Source: JAWLEV01 sp046538105
Lineage (GTDB): Bacteria; Chloroflexota; Anaerolineae; UBA1429
Length of the DNA: 64,000 nt
Assembly (NCBI GenBank): GCA_046538105.1
Contig: JBKHJO010000005.1
Coordinates: forward strand, 17,832-81,831
Reading direction: 5' to 3'
The notes beneath the pieces are model-generated. The model saw only the letters and a program-made list of their open reading frames with translations. It had not been told where the DNA came from and did no database searches. Of the stretch, positions 26,651 to 35,793 are shown piece by piece. A program made the position numbers and the translations under genes. The first letter of the stretch is position 1. The number at the start of each line of letters is the position of its first letter.

Positions 26651-27133
26651 TCAGTATTTTCCTTCCCGCTCCGCACGCCGGATCGCACGTTCTATGGCCC
26701 GTTTCGATTCTCGTTCGCGAATGGCACGTCGCTTGTCATATGCTCGCTTGCCCTTGGCGAGGCCGATCTCGACCTTTGCTATATCGTTCTTGAGATAGAG
26801 TTTTAGAGGGACGATGGTATACCCTTTCCGTTCCGCACGTCCAAGCCAGCGGTCAATCTCCCGCTTATGCATGAGAAGTTTTCTGTCACGCTTGGGATCG
26901 TGATTTTCATAACTGGCCTGATCATATCCGGCGATGTGGCTGCCCACCAACCATGCTTCTCCATTGCGGATCGTGACATAGGCATCCCGCAGGCTCACGC
27001 GCCCCGCACGAACGGATTTTATCTCCGAGCCCTTTAGCACGATGCCGGCTTCCAGTGTGTCCTCGATGAAATAATCATGAAATGCCTTGCGATTGCGAGA
27101 GACAACGCGAACCCCCTTTTGTTTCCTTGCCAT
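26651..27133 (-). CDS. smpB: SsrA-binding protein SmpB
   Basis: 160 residues. SmpB binds the tRNA-like part of tmRNA and places it in the stalled ribosome. The oligonucleotide-binding barrel is clear: NRKAFHDYFIEDTLEAGIVL, KGSEIKSVRAGRVSLRDAYV, then GYDQASYENHDPKRDRKLL with the conserved Asn-His. The lysine/arginine-rich C-terminal tail (RERESKRAIERAIRRAERE) is the part that enters the mRNA channel. It starts directly after the stop of the upstream protease gene, so the two are probably one transcript. Confidence 0.96.
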   Translation of the reverse strand: MARKQKGVRVVSRNRKAFHDYFIEDTLEAGIVLKGSEIKSVRAGRVSLRDAYVTIRNGEAWLVGSHIAGYDQASYENHDPKRDRKLLMHKREIDRWLGRAERKGYTIVPLKLYLKNDIAKVEIGLAKGKRAYDKRRAIRERESKRAIERAIRRAEREGKY

Positions 27134-28399
27134 CTATGAATCCTCCTCTTCCATCAAGTACTCTACAGCGCGGTCGAGTTGGGGATCTCTTTCCTCGGCA
27201 CTATCCTCAGCAGTCAACGATACCTGGATATCGGGCATGATTCCTTCACCATCCAGATTCTGGCCATCTGGCAAATACCATCTGGCCACTGTGACACGAA
27301 TGCTCGAACCATCCTGCAGCGTATGAGTGTTCTGGACGGAGCCTTTACCAAAGGTCTGTTCTCCTATCAGAATCCCCCTATCGTTATCGCGAATACTTCC
27401 GGCAACGATCTCGGATGCGCTGGCGCTGCCCCCGTCGATGAGGACGACGAGAGGAATCTCCGTTGCTATCCCTGCCTCTTTTACGCGGTACTCTTTTTCC
27501 CCTTTTCCCCGCTGCTGCTCCGTGAGCAGCAGGGTGCCTTTGGGGAGAAATTCGCTGGCCACGTCCACTGCCTCATTCAAATAGCCGCCGGGATTGGCGC
27601 GTAGATCGAACACCAATCCTTTAGGATCTTCTCGTAAAAGATCTTTCAGAGCGTCGTGCATGCGCTCCTTGGAGGCGGCGTTGAACTCGGTCAGGCGCAG
27701 ATAGGCCACATCCTCTATCATACGGGACTCGACAGTGGGGAGATCGACTTTTTCCCGTCTTACGCGCACGACGAACGGCTCCGGTTCCCCCTCTCTTTTG
27801 ACGAGCAGTTCGACAGTGGTCCCCTTGGGGCCGCGAATCAAGCTGATGGCCTCCAGGATATCCTTGCCTTCCAGAGGCTCGCCGTCTACGGAAAGGATCG
27901 TGTCGCCCGCCTGTAGTCCGGCCGTCAATGCCGGACTCTCGGGCAGGGGACGAACGATAACGAGTTCTCCGTCGCGCATTTCGACGGTAGCCCCAATTCC
28001 TTCAAACGATCCCCGCATATCCTCCTGGCTGATCTTTGCCTCCAGAGGTCTCACAAAGCGCGTGTTGCGATCTCCCACGGAGGAGACAAGCCCCTCTGCA
28101 GCGCCCCATATTGCCTCTTCCACATCAAGTGCCTGAGGATTCACATACTCTCGCTCGAGAATATCCCATGCCTCCCAGAGAATTTCCCCACGTTCTTTGG
28201 GAGATACGTTCATTTCCCGTTGTGAGTCGGGTGGCACCGCACTTCTCACAAATTGACGGATCTCGGGACCAAAGAACCACATGGAAGCCACCCCGCCGCC
28301 AAAGCCAGCCAGCAGCAGAGAGACAAGAATAAGGAGAATCAACAGGCCGCGCCAGAATCCCAGACCGTTTTCTTCTCTACTATCGTTACCATTTATCAT
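27134..28399 (-). CDS. S41-family C-terminal processing protease
   Basis: 421 residues, single N-terminal membrane anchor (LLILLILVSLLLAGFGGGVASM, about 19-40), protease outside the cytoplasm. A tail-clipping domain is followed by a PDZ domain (about 120-215: GIGATVEMRDGELVIVRPLPE and AGDTILSVDGEPLEG). The catalytic domain has LVFDLRANPGGYLNEAVD, then the Ser/Lys dyad in GGSASASEIVAGSIRDNDRG and GEQTFGKGSVQ. The adjacent smpB is a tempting link to tagged-protein removal, but CtpA homologues have other substrates too. A promoter precedes it. Confidence 0.93.
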   Translation of the reverse strand: MINGNDSREENGLGFWRGLLILLILVSLLLAGFGGGVASMWFFGPEIRQFVRSAVPPDSQREMNVSPKERGEILWEAWDILEREYVNPQALDVEEAIWGAAEGLVSSVGDRNTRFVRPLEAKISQEDMRGSFEGIGATVEMRDGELVIVRPLPESPALTAGLQAGDTILSVDGEPLEGKDILEAISLIRGPKGTTVELLVKREGEPEPFVVRVRREKVDLPTVESRMIEDVAYLRLTEFNAASKERMHDALKDLLREDPKGLVFDLRANPGGYLNEAVDVASEFLPKGTLLLTEQQRGKGEKEYRVKEAGIATEIPLVVLIDGGSASASEIVAGSIRDNDRGILIGEQTFGKGSVQNTHTLQDGSSIRVTVARWYLPDGQNLDGEGIMPDIQVSLTAEDSAEERDPQLDRAVEYLMEEEDS

Positions 28400-28453
28400 G
28401 GTATGAGTTATCCTATCGCCCTTCCATTAAAAACTTGAGCCCATACATAAGAA

Positions 28454-28482
28454 ATTATAACATGTCTTCCTGAAAACCCCAA
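28454..28482 (-). promoter_or_regulatory. Promoter for ctp-smpB
   Basis: Minus-strand TATAAT (28454-28459) with TTGGGG (28477-28482) 17 bp upstream, about 55 nt before the protease start. Confidence 0.5.
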
Positions 28483-28507
28483 TCTTCCGGATAATAAAAG
28501 AAAAGAC

Positions 28508-30772
28508 TTATTCGTATCGTAGCGCCTCGACGGGGCTGAACAGCGTGGCCCGCCACGCTGGATACAATCCACCCAAAATCCCCATGCCTACACAAAAAGC
28601 CATCGATTTCAGGAGGACGCCGGGCGTCATCACCAACATTTCGCTGTATATGCCAAGGGAGGACATGCCGCGGAGAATCCTTATGATGACAAAGGAAACG
28701 ATAACACTGACTCCACCACTGGCAAGAGTCAGAAGCAGCGACTCGCTCAGGATCTGGCGCAACACCATGGTCTTGCGCCAACCAATGGCACGCAGAATGC
28801 CGATCTCGCGTGTCCGTTCATAGACGCTCATGATCATGGTATTCATCAGGGCGACGGACCCTATAAAGGCGGCCATCACAAAGATGGCCCCTATGCTTTG
28901 GTTCATCATCTCCATGTCGGGCAAGTTCTCGGTGAATTCGGCACTTTTGGAGAAGAGAAGTTCAGGATATTGTGCGGAGAGCCTCTCTAATATAGCATCG
29001 GTTTCTTGCGGATTCTCTAATTTTATTTCCATAAGCATAACCTGGTGCGGTTTGTTGAGCAGGCGTTGGGCTTCGCCAAGGGAGATGATGGCTCCATTGT
29101 CCTCGATACCGCTCTTTGTCTCCACTATCCCCACGACAGTGAATGTGGTCCCCAGCATCGCGATGCGATCGCCGGGACTCTTTTTCAACTGTGAGGCTGC
29201 CCGCCATCCCAAAAGGCATTGACGTCGCCCCTCTATTAATCGGCCTTCTCTCAGAATATGCGGGGTAAAGTAGGGATCGTTTCGTGCGCGCGCTGTGATC
29301 ATCAGGAACGATGATCCTCCGGGCAGGGTTACGGCGCCAATTATCACGCCGTTCACATACTCTACCTCGGGGAGAGCCTCCACGCGCCTTAGCGTGCGTT
29401 CTTCGATGACACTAAGCGAGGTATCAGGTTGATCGGCTTCCACGGCGGTTATCTCCGCATTTGATATCATGCTGTTAAAACTTTCTATGGCCCCCTCGCC
29501 AAGACTTCCTATCAATATCATGGCCATCACACCAATGCTGATTCCCAGTAATGTAAGACCAGTACGTGTCTGCTGTCGAAAAAGGTTCTTGAGCGCCATA
29601 CCACCCAATCGACCTCTGAAGGTGTGCCGCGAGGGTGATCCTGCCTCAGCGCTTAGGGCCTCCACCGGCGTCGATCTGGCCGCCCGCCAGGCTGGATAGA
29701 GACCCCCGATAGCCCCGAGAATCAGAGCAGCGAGAAAGGCCTGAAGCATCAATTTCGCAGGAACCTTACTTTGGGTGAATCCCGTCAGGGTTGGCGCACG
29801 CGCCGCCAGCCAGGTCAGTGCGGCGCCCAATCCTATGCCCAAAATTCCTCCCACAAGGGCGAGGAGAAATGATTCTCCCAATATCATCTGCATGATGTGT
29901 CCCCGTCGCCAGCCAATGGCCCTGAGAACTCCTATTTCCTGGGTTCGTTCAAAGATGCTCATCAGCATGGTGTTCATCATACCCACACCGCCCACAATGG
30001 CGGCGATGAGGGCTATCCCCCAGGCGTATACGTCCAGCAGTTCCAACATATCCAACATCATGCCACCCACTTGGGTCCCGGCCACTTCTACGTCTGGGGG
30101 AAGAATACGTGCCAACCTGCTCTTGAACTGCTCTGCGTGTTCCGGATGTTGAAGCTGTAGACCAAGATACATGATCTGCCGGGGCATTCCGGCAAGTGCC
30201 TGGGCATGTTCAAGGGCCACCACGCCGCCGGCATCCTCAAGGCCGATTCCCGTCTCATAGATGCCCACAACGTGAAATGCAGTTTTCCCCAGGAATACGG
30301 TATCGCCGATTGCCTTATTCAGACTGTCCGCCGCTGTTTTCCCCAGGAGTATCGGCTTGCCCCTACGCCGGCTGCGGGGATCCGCGTCGGCTAAAGGAAC
30401 TCCCTCGATGATCTTAAAGTGTCTGATGCCGATCTCATCCGGCTCGTATCCGAAAACGATGAACATGGGCCGTTCTGAAGCCAGCACCATGGTATATAGC
30501 ATGCCATAGGCGTCTTTGATCTCTGGTAGGGAACGCAGGCGATCAATCAGGCTTTCATCGAACCCCGTTCCCAGTGTGATGGCCTGTCCTTCACTTTGAA
30601 CGGCCTGTATCGTGATATCCGCCCCCGTCCGCTGGGTGATCTCCAGATAGTTGGCCACGATGCCGCGCGACAGGGCTACCAGGGAGACGATGGCAGCGAT
30701 TCCCACAGTGATACCGAGGAGGGTGAGGAGGGTACGTGTCTTTCGCCGCAGGAGATTGCGGATCAGCAGCAT
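28508..30772 (-). CDS. ABC transporter permease, two MacB/FtsX-type units fused
   Basis: 754 residues made of two similar halves. Each begins with a membrane helix next to an L-L-R-x-x-T-R-T-x-L-T-L-L-G-I motif (N-terminus NLLRRKTRTLLTLLGITVGI and again near residue 390, NLFRQQTRTGLTLLGISIGV). A periplasmic-core-type domain and an FtsX block of three helices follow, each containing E-I-G-x-L-R-A-I-G-W. Thus eight predicted helices in one chain, where MacB needs a dimer. It exports or moves a substrate across or out of the membrane using the ATPase and adaptor next to it. Substrate unknown. Confidence 0.85.
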   Translation of the reverse strand: MLLIRNLLRRKTRTLLTLLGITVGIAAIVSLVALSRGIVANYLEITQRTGADITIQAVQSEGQAITLGTGFDESLIDRLRSLPEIKDAYGMLYTMVLASERPMFIVFGYEPDEIGIRHFKIIEGVPLADADPRSRRRGKPILLGKTAADSLNKAIGDTVFLGKTAFHVVGIYETGIGLEDAGGVVALEHAQALAGMPRQIMYLGLQLQHPEHAEQFKSRLARILPPDVEVAGTQVGGMMLDMLELLDVYAWGIALIAAIVGGVGMMNTMLMSIFERTQEIGVLRAIGWRRGHIMQMILGESFLLALVGGILGIGLGAALTWLAARAPTLTGFTQSKVPAKLMLQAFLAALILGAIGGLYPAWRAARSTPVEALSAEAGSPSRHTFRGRLGGMALKNLFRQQTRTGLTLLGISIGVMAMILIGSLGEGAIESFNSMISNAEITAVEADQPDTSLSVIEERTLRRVEALPEVEYVNGVIIGAVTLPGGSSFLMITARARNDPYFTPHILREGRLIEGRRQCLLGWRAASQLKKSPGDRIAMLGTTFTVVGIVETKSGIEDNGAIISLGEAQRLLNKPHQVMLMEIKLENPQETDAILERLSAQYPELLFSKSAEFTENLPDMEMMNQSIGAIFVMAAFIGSVALMNTMIMSVYERTREIGILRAIGWRKTMVLRQILSESLLLTLASGGVSVIVSFVIIRILRGMSSLGIYSEMLVMTPGVLLKSMAFCVGMGILGGLYPAWRATLFSPVEALRYE

Positions 30773-30801
30773 ATTGCTAACCTATAAAGGAATAAGGGTG
30801 A

Positions 30802-31650
30802 TCATGTCAGATCTGCCAGCAGGTCAGCGAGCTGATCTGCCGTACGCGTCAACCGGCCATCGCGTACAAAAGGAAACGTTTTCAATGTCTCTATGTCCTT
30901 TTGCATAAGGAGTTCGCCTAACGTTGAATGTGCCAGGTCTCGCAAATCCTCTGTGAGGGGATCGCGAACCATATGTTCGTTGACTATTTGCCCGTCGTGC
31001 ATGGTCAGAATACGCTCGGCTGTCCGCGCCACATAGCGGTCGTGTGTCACCAGTAATAATGTTGTCCCTCGTTCCTGATTAAGCCTTATCAGCAGATCCA
31101 TGAGTTCGTTGCCGCTGACGCTGTCCAGGTTACCCGTAGGCTCATCGGCGAGTACCAGACTTGGTTCGTTCACCAGAGCGCGAGCGATAGCCACGCGTTG
31201 GCGTTGTCCCCCTGATAGTTGGTTGGGAAGGTGATCTCGGCGCGCTGCCAGACCTACCAGCTCGAGCATGGTACTGGCCCGTTCATGGCGCTCTCTTCTG
31301 TTCAATCCCTGCCCCCGAAGGGGCGTCTCAACATTCTCCAGCGCCGTCAGCGTGGGGATCAGATTGTACATTTGAAACACGAACCCCACCGTTTGTGAAC
31401 GAAAGCGATCTACATCTTTGATTGTGGAGAGATCCTGTCCCTCAATATACACTGTGCCCGCTGTGGGAGTGTCCAGCGCTCCCATCATGTTCAAGAGTGT
31501 CGATTTCCCGCTGCCCGAGGCCCCCATAACGGCCAGCATCTCCCCCTCATAGATGTCGAACGTCACATTGTCCAGAGCCCGTACCTCGACCCCGCCGCCA
31601 TATATCTTTGTAAGATTCTCGATCTGAACCAGAACTCTTCTCTCGTTCAT
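30802..31650 (-). CDS. ABC transporter ATP-binding protein, MacB/LolD type
   Basis: 282 residues. Walker A GASGSGKSTLLNMMG, Q-loop FVFQMYNLIPTLTALENV, signature LSGGQRQRVAIARALV, Walker B LVLADEPTGNLD and the switch His in LLVTHD are all intact. A C-terminal extension of about 50 residues goes beyond the usual LolD length. Together with the fused permease and the HlyD-like adaptor it forms a tripartite system, here probably in a cell without a classical outer membrane. Confidence 0.93.
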   Translation of the reverse strand: MNERRVLVQIENLTKIYGGGVEVRALDNVTFDIYEGEMLAVMGASGSGKSTLLNMMGALDTPTAGTVYIEGQDLSTIKDVDRFRSQTVGFVFQMYNLIPTLTALENVETPLRGQGLNRRERHERASTMLELVGLAARRDHLPNQLSGGQRQRVAIARALVNEPSLVLADEPTGNLDSVSGNELMDLLIRLNQERGTTLLLVTHDRYVARTAERILTMHDGQIVNEHMVRDPLTEDLRDLAHSTLGELLMQKDIETLKTFPFVRDGRLTRTADQLADLLADLT

Positions 31651-31660
31651 GGGTATTCGT

Positions 31661-32989
31661 TCAATTCACCTCGATATCTACAAAGGCTGTCATTCCCCAG
31701 CGCAATCGTGGATCCATTTCGTCGAGGTCTATGATTACCTGGTAGGTTATGCCACCTGCTGTGGTATCTGCCTTCAGGTCGATCCTCTGCACTGTGCCCT
31801 CCAGACGTACGTCGGGCAAAGCATCAAAAGTTAGGTCCGCGCTCTGACCTTCATCAACTCGGGCTACGTCGATCTCGTCGAGGTCCGTCGTTTTGATCTG
31901 AAATCGTTCAAGGTCTCCCAGAGATATGATGGGTGTCCCTGCTATGACACTCTCTCCCAGGTCGAGCTCGATCCTGGCCACCGTGCCTGCGAATGGTGCA
32001 CGAAGGACCGTTTCCGCTAGGGCGATTTTGGCCCTTTCAACGGCTGCCTCCGCTTGCGCTACCCCTGCCTCTGCCACGCGAACCTGTTCTTCGCGCGCCG
32101 GGGCCCGCGCCAGGGCTAGATCGGCCCGTGCCTGTTCTAGTTGACGTTCGCCTGTTGACACTTCCTGCTGCGCCATCCTCTCCTGTACCCTTGCGGCCTC
32201 GACGCTTGCTTGGGCCTGAGCGACTCGGGCTTCTGCTGCGTCGATATCCTCAATTGATGCGCCGGAGGCCAGAATACGATGCTGTAGTTCGGCGATGGTC
32301 ACGGCGTTTTCCGCTGCCATGACCTGTCCCTCTGCTGCCTCATAACTGCCAACCTGATAGCCCGGAGTGCCTTTTCTGCCTCCTATGGCATCCCGTTGCC
32401 CCTGATAACCATATAATTGGGCCTTTGCCTGCTCAACGGTTTGTTGCGCGACTTCCAGTTCATCGGCCGTGGGGCCGGCTTTCAGACCGTGTAAAAAAGC
32501 CTCCGCTTGCGCGAGGGACGCTTGTGCCGACTTTACGTTGATCTCGGCCTGTTCGACGCTTATCTCGGCGTGACGTTTGTTTTCCTCAGCCACATGGACT
32601 GCCGCCTCCGCCACCTCGGTCTGCTCCGTTCTGGGGCCGGCTTTGGTCAGCGCAAGATCTCGACGTGCTGTGGAGAGCGCGGCTTCTGCCTCTGCCAAAG
32701 CGGCTTCGAATTGGGACGCGTCCAGATGGGCCAGGATTTGGTCCTTGGTGACCTCTTCTCCCTGCTCTACCGCTACTTCTGTCACCCGCCCTCCAGTGCT
32801 GAAGGCTAATTCTGTTTTTATGGCGGGCACCACCTTACCTGTCGCGGAAACGATACCGCGGCCCATCTGCGTTGAAGGAATAGTAGGGGAGGGCTCTGAA
32901 GGAGATCCGATCGGGGACTGGCAGGCCACCAGCAGGATAGGACCAAGGCAGAGCGACAATAATAGAAAGAATCTTACTCGACTATGCAT
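31661..32989 (-). CDS. HlyD/MacA-like membrane-fusion lipoprotein
   Basis: 442 residues. N-terminal lipoprotein signal ends in LLVAC (lipobox), followed by a Ser/Pro-rich linker. GRVTEVAVEQGEEVTKDQIL is the first lipoyl half, then a very long Ala-, Glu- and Gln-rich coiled coil (about 75-310) with a repeated A-x-A-x-x-x-L pattern. The second lipoyl half is VLRAPFAGTVARIELDLGE. A beta-barrel domain (ADLTFDALPDVRLEGTV) ends the protein. The partner ATPase and permease genes follow on the same strand, 10 nt to the ATPase. Confidence 0.88.
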   Translation of the reverse strand: MHSRVRFFLLLSLCLGPILLVACQSPIGSPSEPSPTIPSTQMGRGIVSATGKVVPAIKTELAFSTGGRVTEVAVEQGEEVTKDQILAHLDASQFEAALAEAEAALSTARRDLALTKAGPRTEQTEVAEAAVHVAEENKRHAEISVEQAEINVKSAQASLAQAEAFLHGLKAGPTADELEVAQQTVEQAKAQLYGYQGQRDAIGGRKGTPGYQVGSYEAAEGQVMAAENAVTIAELQHRILASGASIEDIDAAEARVAQAQASVEAARVQERMAQQEVSTGERQLEQARADLALARAPAREEQVRVAEAGVAQAEAAVERAKIALAETVLRAPFAGTVARIELDLGESVIAGTPIISLGDLERFQIKTTDLDEIDVARVDEGQSADLTFDALPDVRLEGTVQRIDLKADTTAGGITYQVIIDLDEMDPRLRWGMTAFVDIEVN

Positions 32990-33097
32990 TCGACTCCATC
33001 CATCATCTCAAGAGAAGAGTACTTGATTTTAGCACATCAAAAGAAAATCAAAAAACATAACAGATATGGCGCATATTTAAGATACTAAACATAAATA

Positions 33098-34174
33098 TTA
33101 TCGGTCGCCTGCTTCGCTGGGATCAAGTCCATAAGTCTCTAGCATGTCTGCCAGTCTCTCCTCGTCCGTCTCCCATGCATAGACTGTGCGCGTGGTGTCA
33201 GGATGCTCATGCCCGAGTAGGGCGGCGACCCATTCCAGGGGCATGCCCTCGTCCAGGAGGTCCTGGGCGCGACGGTGACGTAAAGAGTGGGGGGAGGTGT
33301 TTTCATACAGTCCCTCGGCACGTGCGGCCTTTTTTATCAAGAGCCAGGCGTGACTTGGAGTGATGGCTGTGCCTTTATCGCGCCCATGAGAGACGAATAG
33401 GGGGGCATAGACACTGTCCTTCCGTTCGCGTACATACGATTGCAATAGTTGACGCGTCTCCTTGGAGAGAAACACAGTACGGGGCTTGCCATTTTTCGTC
33501 TCTACGAGGCGCACTTTTTCGGCCCGTCCATCGAGTACGTCCTCCCGCGTAAGAGCGAGGGCTTCACTGATCCGGGCCCCAGTATCGTAAAGAAAGGCTA
33601 CCAGGGCACGATTGCGTAAAAGGACGAGTCGTTGCATTCCCCTTTTCTTGGGGAGCGGTTTCTCTATATAATGCGTCAACATCTTCATGACGTCAGGGTC
33701 GATTTTTCGCTGCCTATAGCCCTGGCGTTTTCTTCCACGCGTGCCCTTGATACGGCGGAGCATCCGATCATAGGATACGTCTTCGGGAAGCAGTTCATGT
33801 AGATCGAGCCAGTTCATGAGGTGCTTGGCGGCTACCAGATAGGTACGGGTGGTGCGGCTTCCCCGAGCGCTCTCGTTTCCTCTGGCCTCTGCACGGGGAT
33901 CGGGATAGGCTTCACGGAGCCAGTGGTTAAAGGCGGATAATGTCTCTTCGCTGATTCGATCGAGCGGGTAGGGGGCCAGGGCCTCCGCGGCCTCATCGTC
34001 TTCCTCGGACAGATGGAGGAAGCGAATAAAGGCCTTTACACCATAAAAGTAGGTCTGCTTGGTAAGTGGGCTGAGTTCCAGATCCTTCAACATGCCATCG
34101 GCGGCCTGATTAACCGTTGTCATGGAGGAGGGGGATATCACTTCGTCGGTGGGGTGGTGGGCCAGAGATTCCAT
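33098..34174 (-). CDS. Tyrosine recombinase / phage-type integrase
   Basis: 358 residues. A SAM-like N-terminal DNA-binding domain (about 20-150) precedes the catalytic domain. Catalytic residues are readable: Arg in DTGARISEALAL, Lys in VETKNGKPRTV, His-x-x-Arg in HSLRHRRAQDLL, His in LLGHEHPDTTRT and the nucleophile Tyr in TVYAWETDE. Size and motifs are those of XerC/D-like and integron-free phage integrases. It stands alone, without excisionase or phage genes, next to a 658-bp gene-poor region with an inverted repeat. Confidence 0.92.
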   Translation of the reverse strand: MESLAHHPTDEVISPSSMTTVNQAADGMLKDLELSPLTKQTYFYGVKAFIRFLHLSEEDDEAAEALAPYPLDRISEETLSAFNHWLREAYPDPRAEARGNESARGSRTTRTYLVAAKHLMNWLDLHELLPEDVSYDRMLRRIKGTRGRKRQGYRQRKIDPDVMKMLTHYIEKPLPKKRGMQRLVLLRNRALVAFLYDTGARISEALALTREDVLDGRAEKVRLVETKNGKPRTVFLSKETRQLLQSYVRERKDSVYAPLFVSHGRDKGTAITPSHAWLLIKKAARAEGLYENTSPHSLRHRRAQDLLDEGMPLEWVAALLGHEHPDTTRTVYAWETDEERLADMLETYGLDPSEAGDR

Positions 34175-34664
34175 GGCAGAACTCCCTTTGAAAGTATATG
34201 ATTTATTCTTTAATAAATACTATATAGTACATGTCCCATGATAGAGGTATTCTACGTATCTGTCAACTCCTTCGTGTCGCTGGAAGCGTACGGAGATTGT
34301 GCAGCAATTCTCCCCAGATTCAGTTTCAGTCACGTGAGATGGTCGGACTTGTCCGGCGATGTGCTCCACCACATATCTCCGGGCCTCCGCGACCGTGGAA
34401 TGTCGCCATATCGTTCTGGAAGATCGAATGAAAATACTGGCGTTCTCGTCGTAGCATCCGTGCTTTTGCTGTCACGAAGGACAGGCTGTAAATCGGTTTC
34501 AATAACAGTATGCATGCTTTGATCTTACTAAATCGTAAACTTCTAGCAGAGTTCGGACTTCAAAGGTCAAAGGCACTTCCGACGGCCCCTCGATATCCTA
34601 CGCGGTTCCCCTGCTCAAACTATTATGTCCAACACAGTGACTCATAAGATCTATTGGTGGTATC

Positions 34665-34742
34665 ATTTCGTATAGCGTTAACTTCTACATTAAAGAAAGC
34701 AGCAGTATGATGTGTGGCAATGGTTTAATTTCTATACGAAAT
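34665..34742. repeat. Inverted repeat ATTTCGTATAG / CTATACGAAAT
   Basis: Perfect 11-bp arms at 34665-34675 and 34732-34742 with 56 bp between them. Could be an operator, or recombinase-binding arms given the integrase 500 bp away. Confidence 0.5.
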
Positions 34743-34766
34743 AACTATAACTCTCCCGCCGTCGGC

Positions 34767-34795
34767 TTGAGGCGCAAGAGCCTTTATAGTACAAT
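34767..34795 (+). promoter_or_regulatory. Promoter for the CxxC small protein
   Basis: TTGAGG (34767-34772) and TACAAT (34790-34795), spacer 17 bp, 37 nt before the ATG. Confidence 0.55.
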
Positions 34796-34832
34796 GGAAT
34801 TATGAGAGGATCGGAAAGGAGTTAAAAGCATC

Positions 34833-35162
34833 ATGACAGGTATTTTAGAAGCAATCAAGGGATTATTCCAAAGCGGTCCAGGAGGTGCAGATGCCCGGGA
34901 CCCCAACGCCATATATCTCTATTTCAAATGTGCCAGATGCGGGACCGTCGTCCCTATACGCGTCGATAAACGACACGATCTCAACCGCGAAGAGGGCCCG
35001 GGAACCTTTTTGCTGAAAAAAGAGGTCATGGACGACAACTGCTTTCAACTCATGCAGGCCACAATATGGCTGGACAACGGCTACAATGTGGTTTCTGCTG
35101 ACGTTAGCAATGGCGAACTGATCTCCGAAGAGGAATATAACACCACGGAACAGCAGGATTAA
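34833..35162 (+). CDS. Conserved-looking small CxxC protein
   Basis: 109 residues, ATG preceded by GGAAAGGAG. A half zinc-ribbon-like FKCARCGTVVPIRVDKR (Cys33, Cys36) is followed by LLKKEVMDDNCFQLMQ and a short beta region with a further cysteine. The charge pattern and strong promoter suggest a real, well expressed gene. I cannot name its function. It is convergent with the ANTAR regulator gene, 25 nt apart. Confidence 0.75.
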   Translation: MTGILEAIKGLFQSGPGGADARDPNAIYLYFKCARCGTVVPIRVDKRHDLNREEGPGTFLLKKEVMDDNCFQLMQATIWLDNGYNVVSADVSNGELISEEEYNTTEQQD

Positions 35163-35187
35163 ACGGGCTCGTCAGCGACGATACCCC

Positions 35188-35769
35188 TTATCCTCCCGCC
35201 TCATGCGTCAATATGATGGCCTGCGCGATCTCTTTCATGGGCTTGCGCGTGTTCATGGACATCTTCTGAATGCGCCGAAAAGCCTCGGCCTCCGAAAGAT
35301 CCTGCCGATCCATGAGGATCCCTTTGGCCCTGTCTAACAACTTCCGTGTCTCCAGTTGATCCTGTAAATCGTCAACTTCTTTCTCGAGTTCACGAAACTC
35401 TGCAAACCGTGTCAACGCCAGTTCTATAGCCGGTGACAGATCATCTTCTTTTATCGGCTTGACAAGATAGCCCACGACGCCCGCTTCCCTCGCGCGCTCC
35501 ACAAGATCTCGCTGACTAAAGGCCGTCAACAAAACCACCGGAGCGATCCGTTCCTCCGTAAGTATCCGCGCTGCCTCTATGCCATCCATATCAGGCATCT
35601 TGATGTCCATAAGCACTACATCGGGACGCAATTCGCGCGCCAGATTCACAGCACTCCGTCCGTCTCCCGCTTCGCCCACCACGAGATATCCTAGGTTGTT
35701 GAGCATTTCCCGTAAATCCATACAGATGACTGATTCGTCATCCGCGATTATGACACGTACACGCTCCAA
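35188..35769 (-). CDS. ANTAR-domain response regulator (PdtaR-like)
   Basis: 193 residues. A receiver domain with Asp10-Asp11 and the phospho-acceptor Asp55 (VVLMDIKMPDMDG), the usual Lys in VGYLVKPI, a short coiled coil, and a C-terminal ANTAR domain (about 130-190: RKLLDRAKGILMDRQDLSEAEAF, then KEIAQAI). ANTAR proteins bind RNA hairpin pairs and prevent transcription termination. The kinase gene lies 24 nt upstream on the same strand, so the pair forms a two-component system acting at RNA level. Target RNAs are not known. Confidence 0.93.
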   Translation of the reverse strand: MERVRVIIADDESVICMDLREMLNNLGYLVVGEAGDGRSAVNLARELRPDVVLMDIKMPDMDGIEAARILTEERIAPVVLLTAFSQRDLVERAREAGVVGYLVKPIKEDDLSPAIELALTRFAEFRELEKEVDDLQDQLETRKLLDRAKGILMDRQDLSEAEAFRRIQKMSMNTRKPMKEIAQAIILTHEAGG

Positions 35770-35793
35770 CTCCTCACCCCCTTGAAATTGGCA

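Larger units (their letters stand above)
34175..34832 (+). other. 658-bp gene-poor region upstream of the recombinase
   Basis: No convincing gene. An AT-rich start (34200-34235) precedes the recombinase. On the minus strand, 34223-34480 keeps an open frame without a good start codon that ends TAG and reads protein-like (for example ARRYVVEHIAGQVRPSHVTE), so it may be a gene remnant. An 11-bp inverted repeat at 34665-34742 and a promoter near 34767-34795 lie at the right. Confidence 0.4.
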
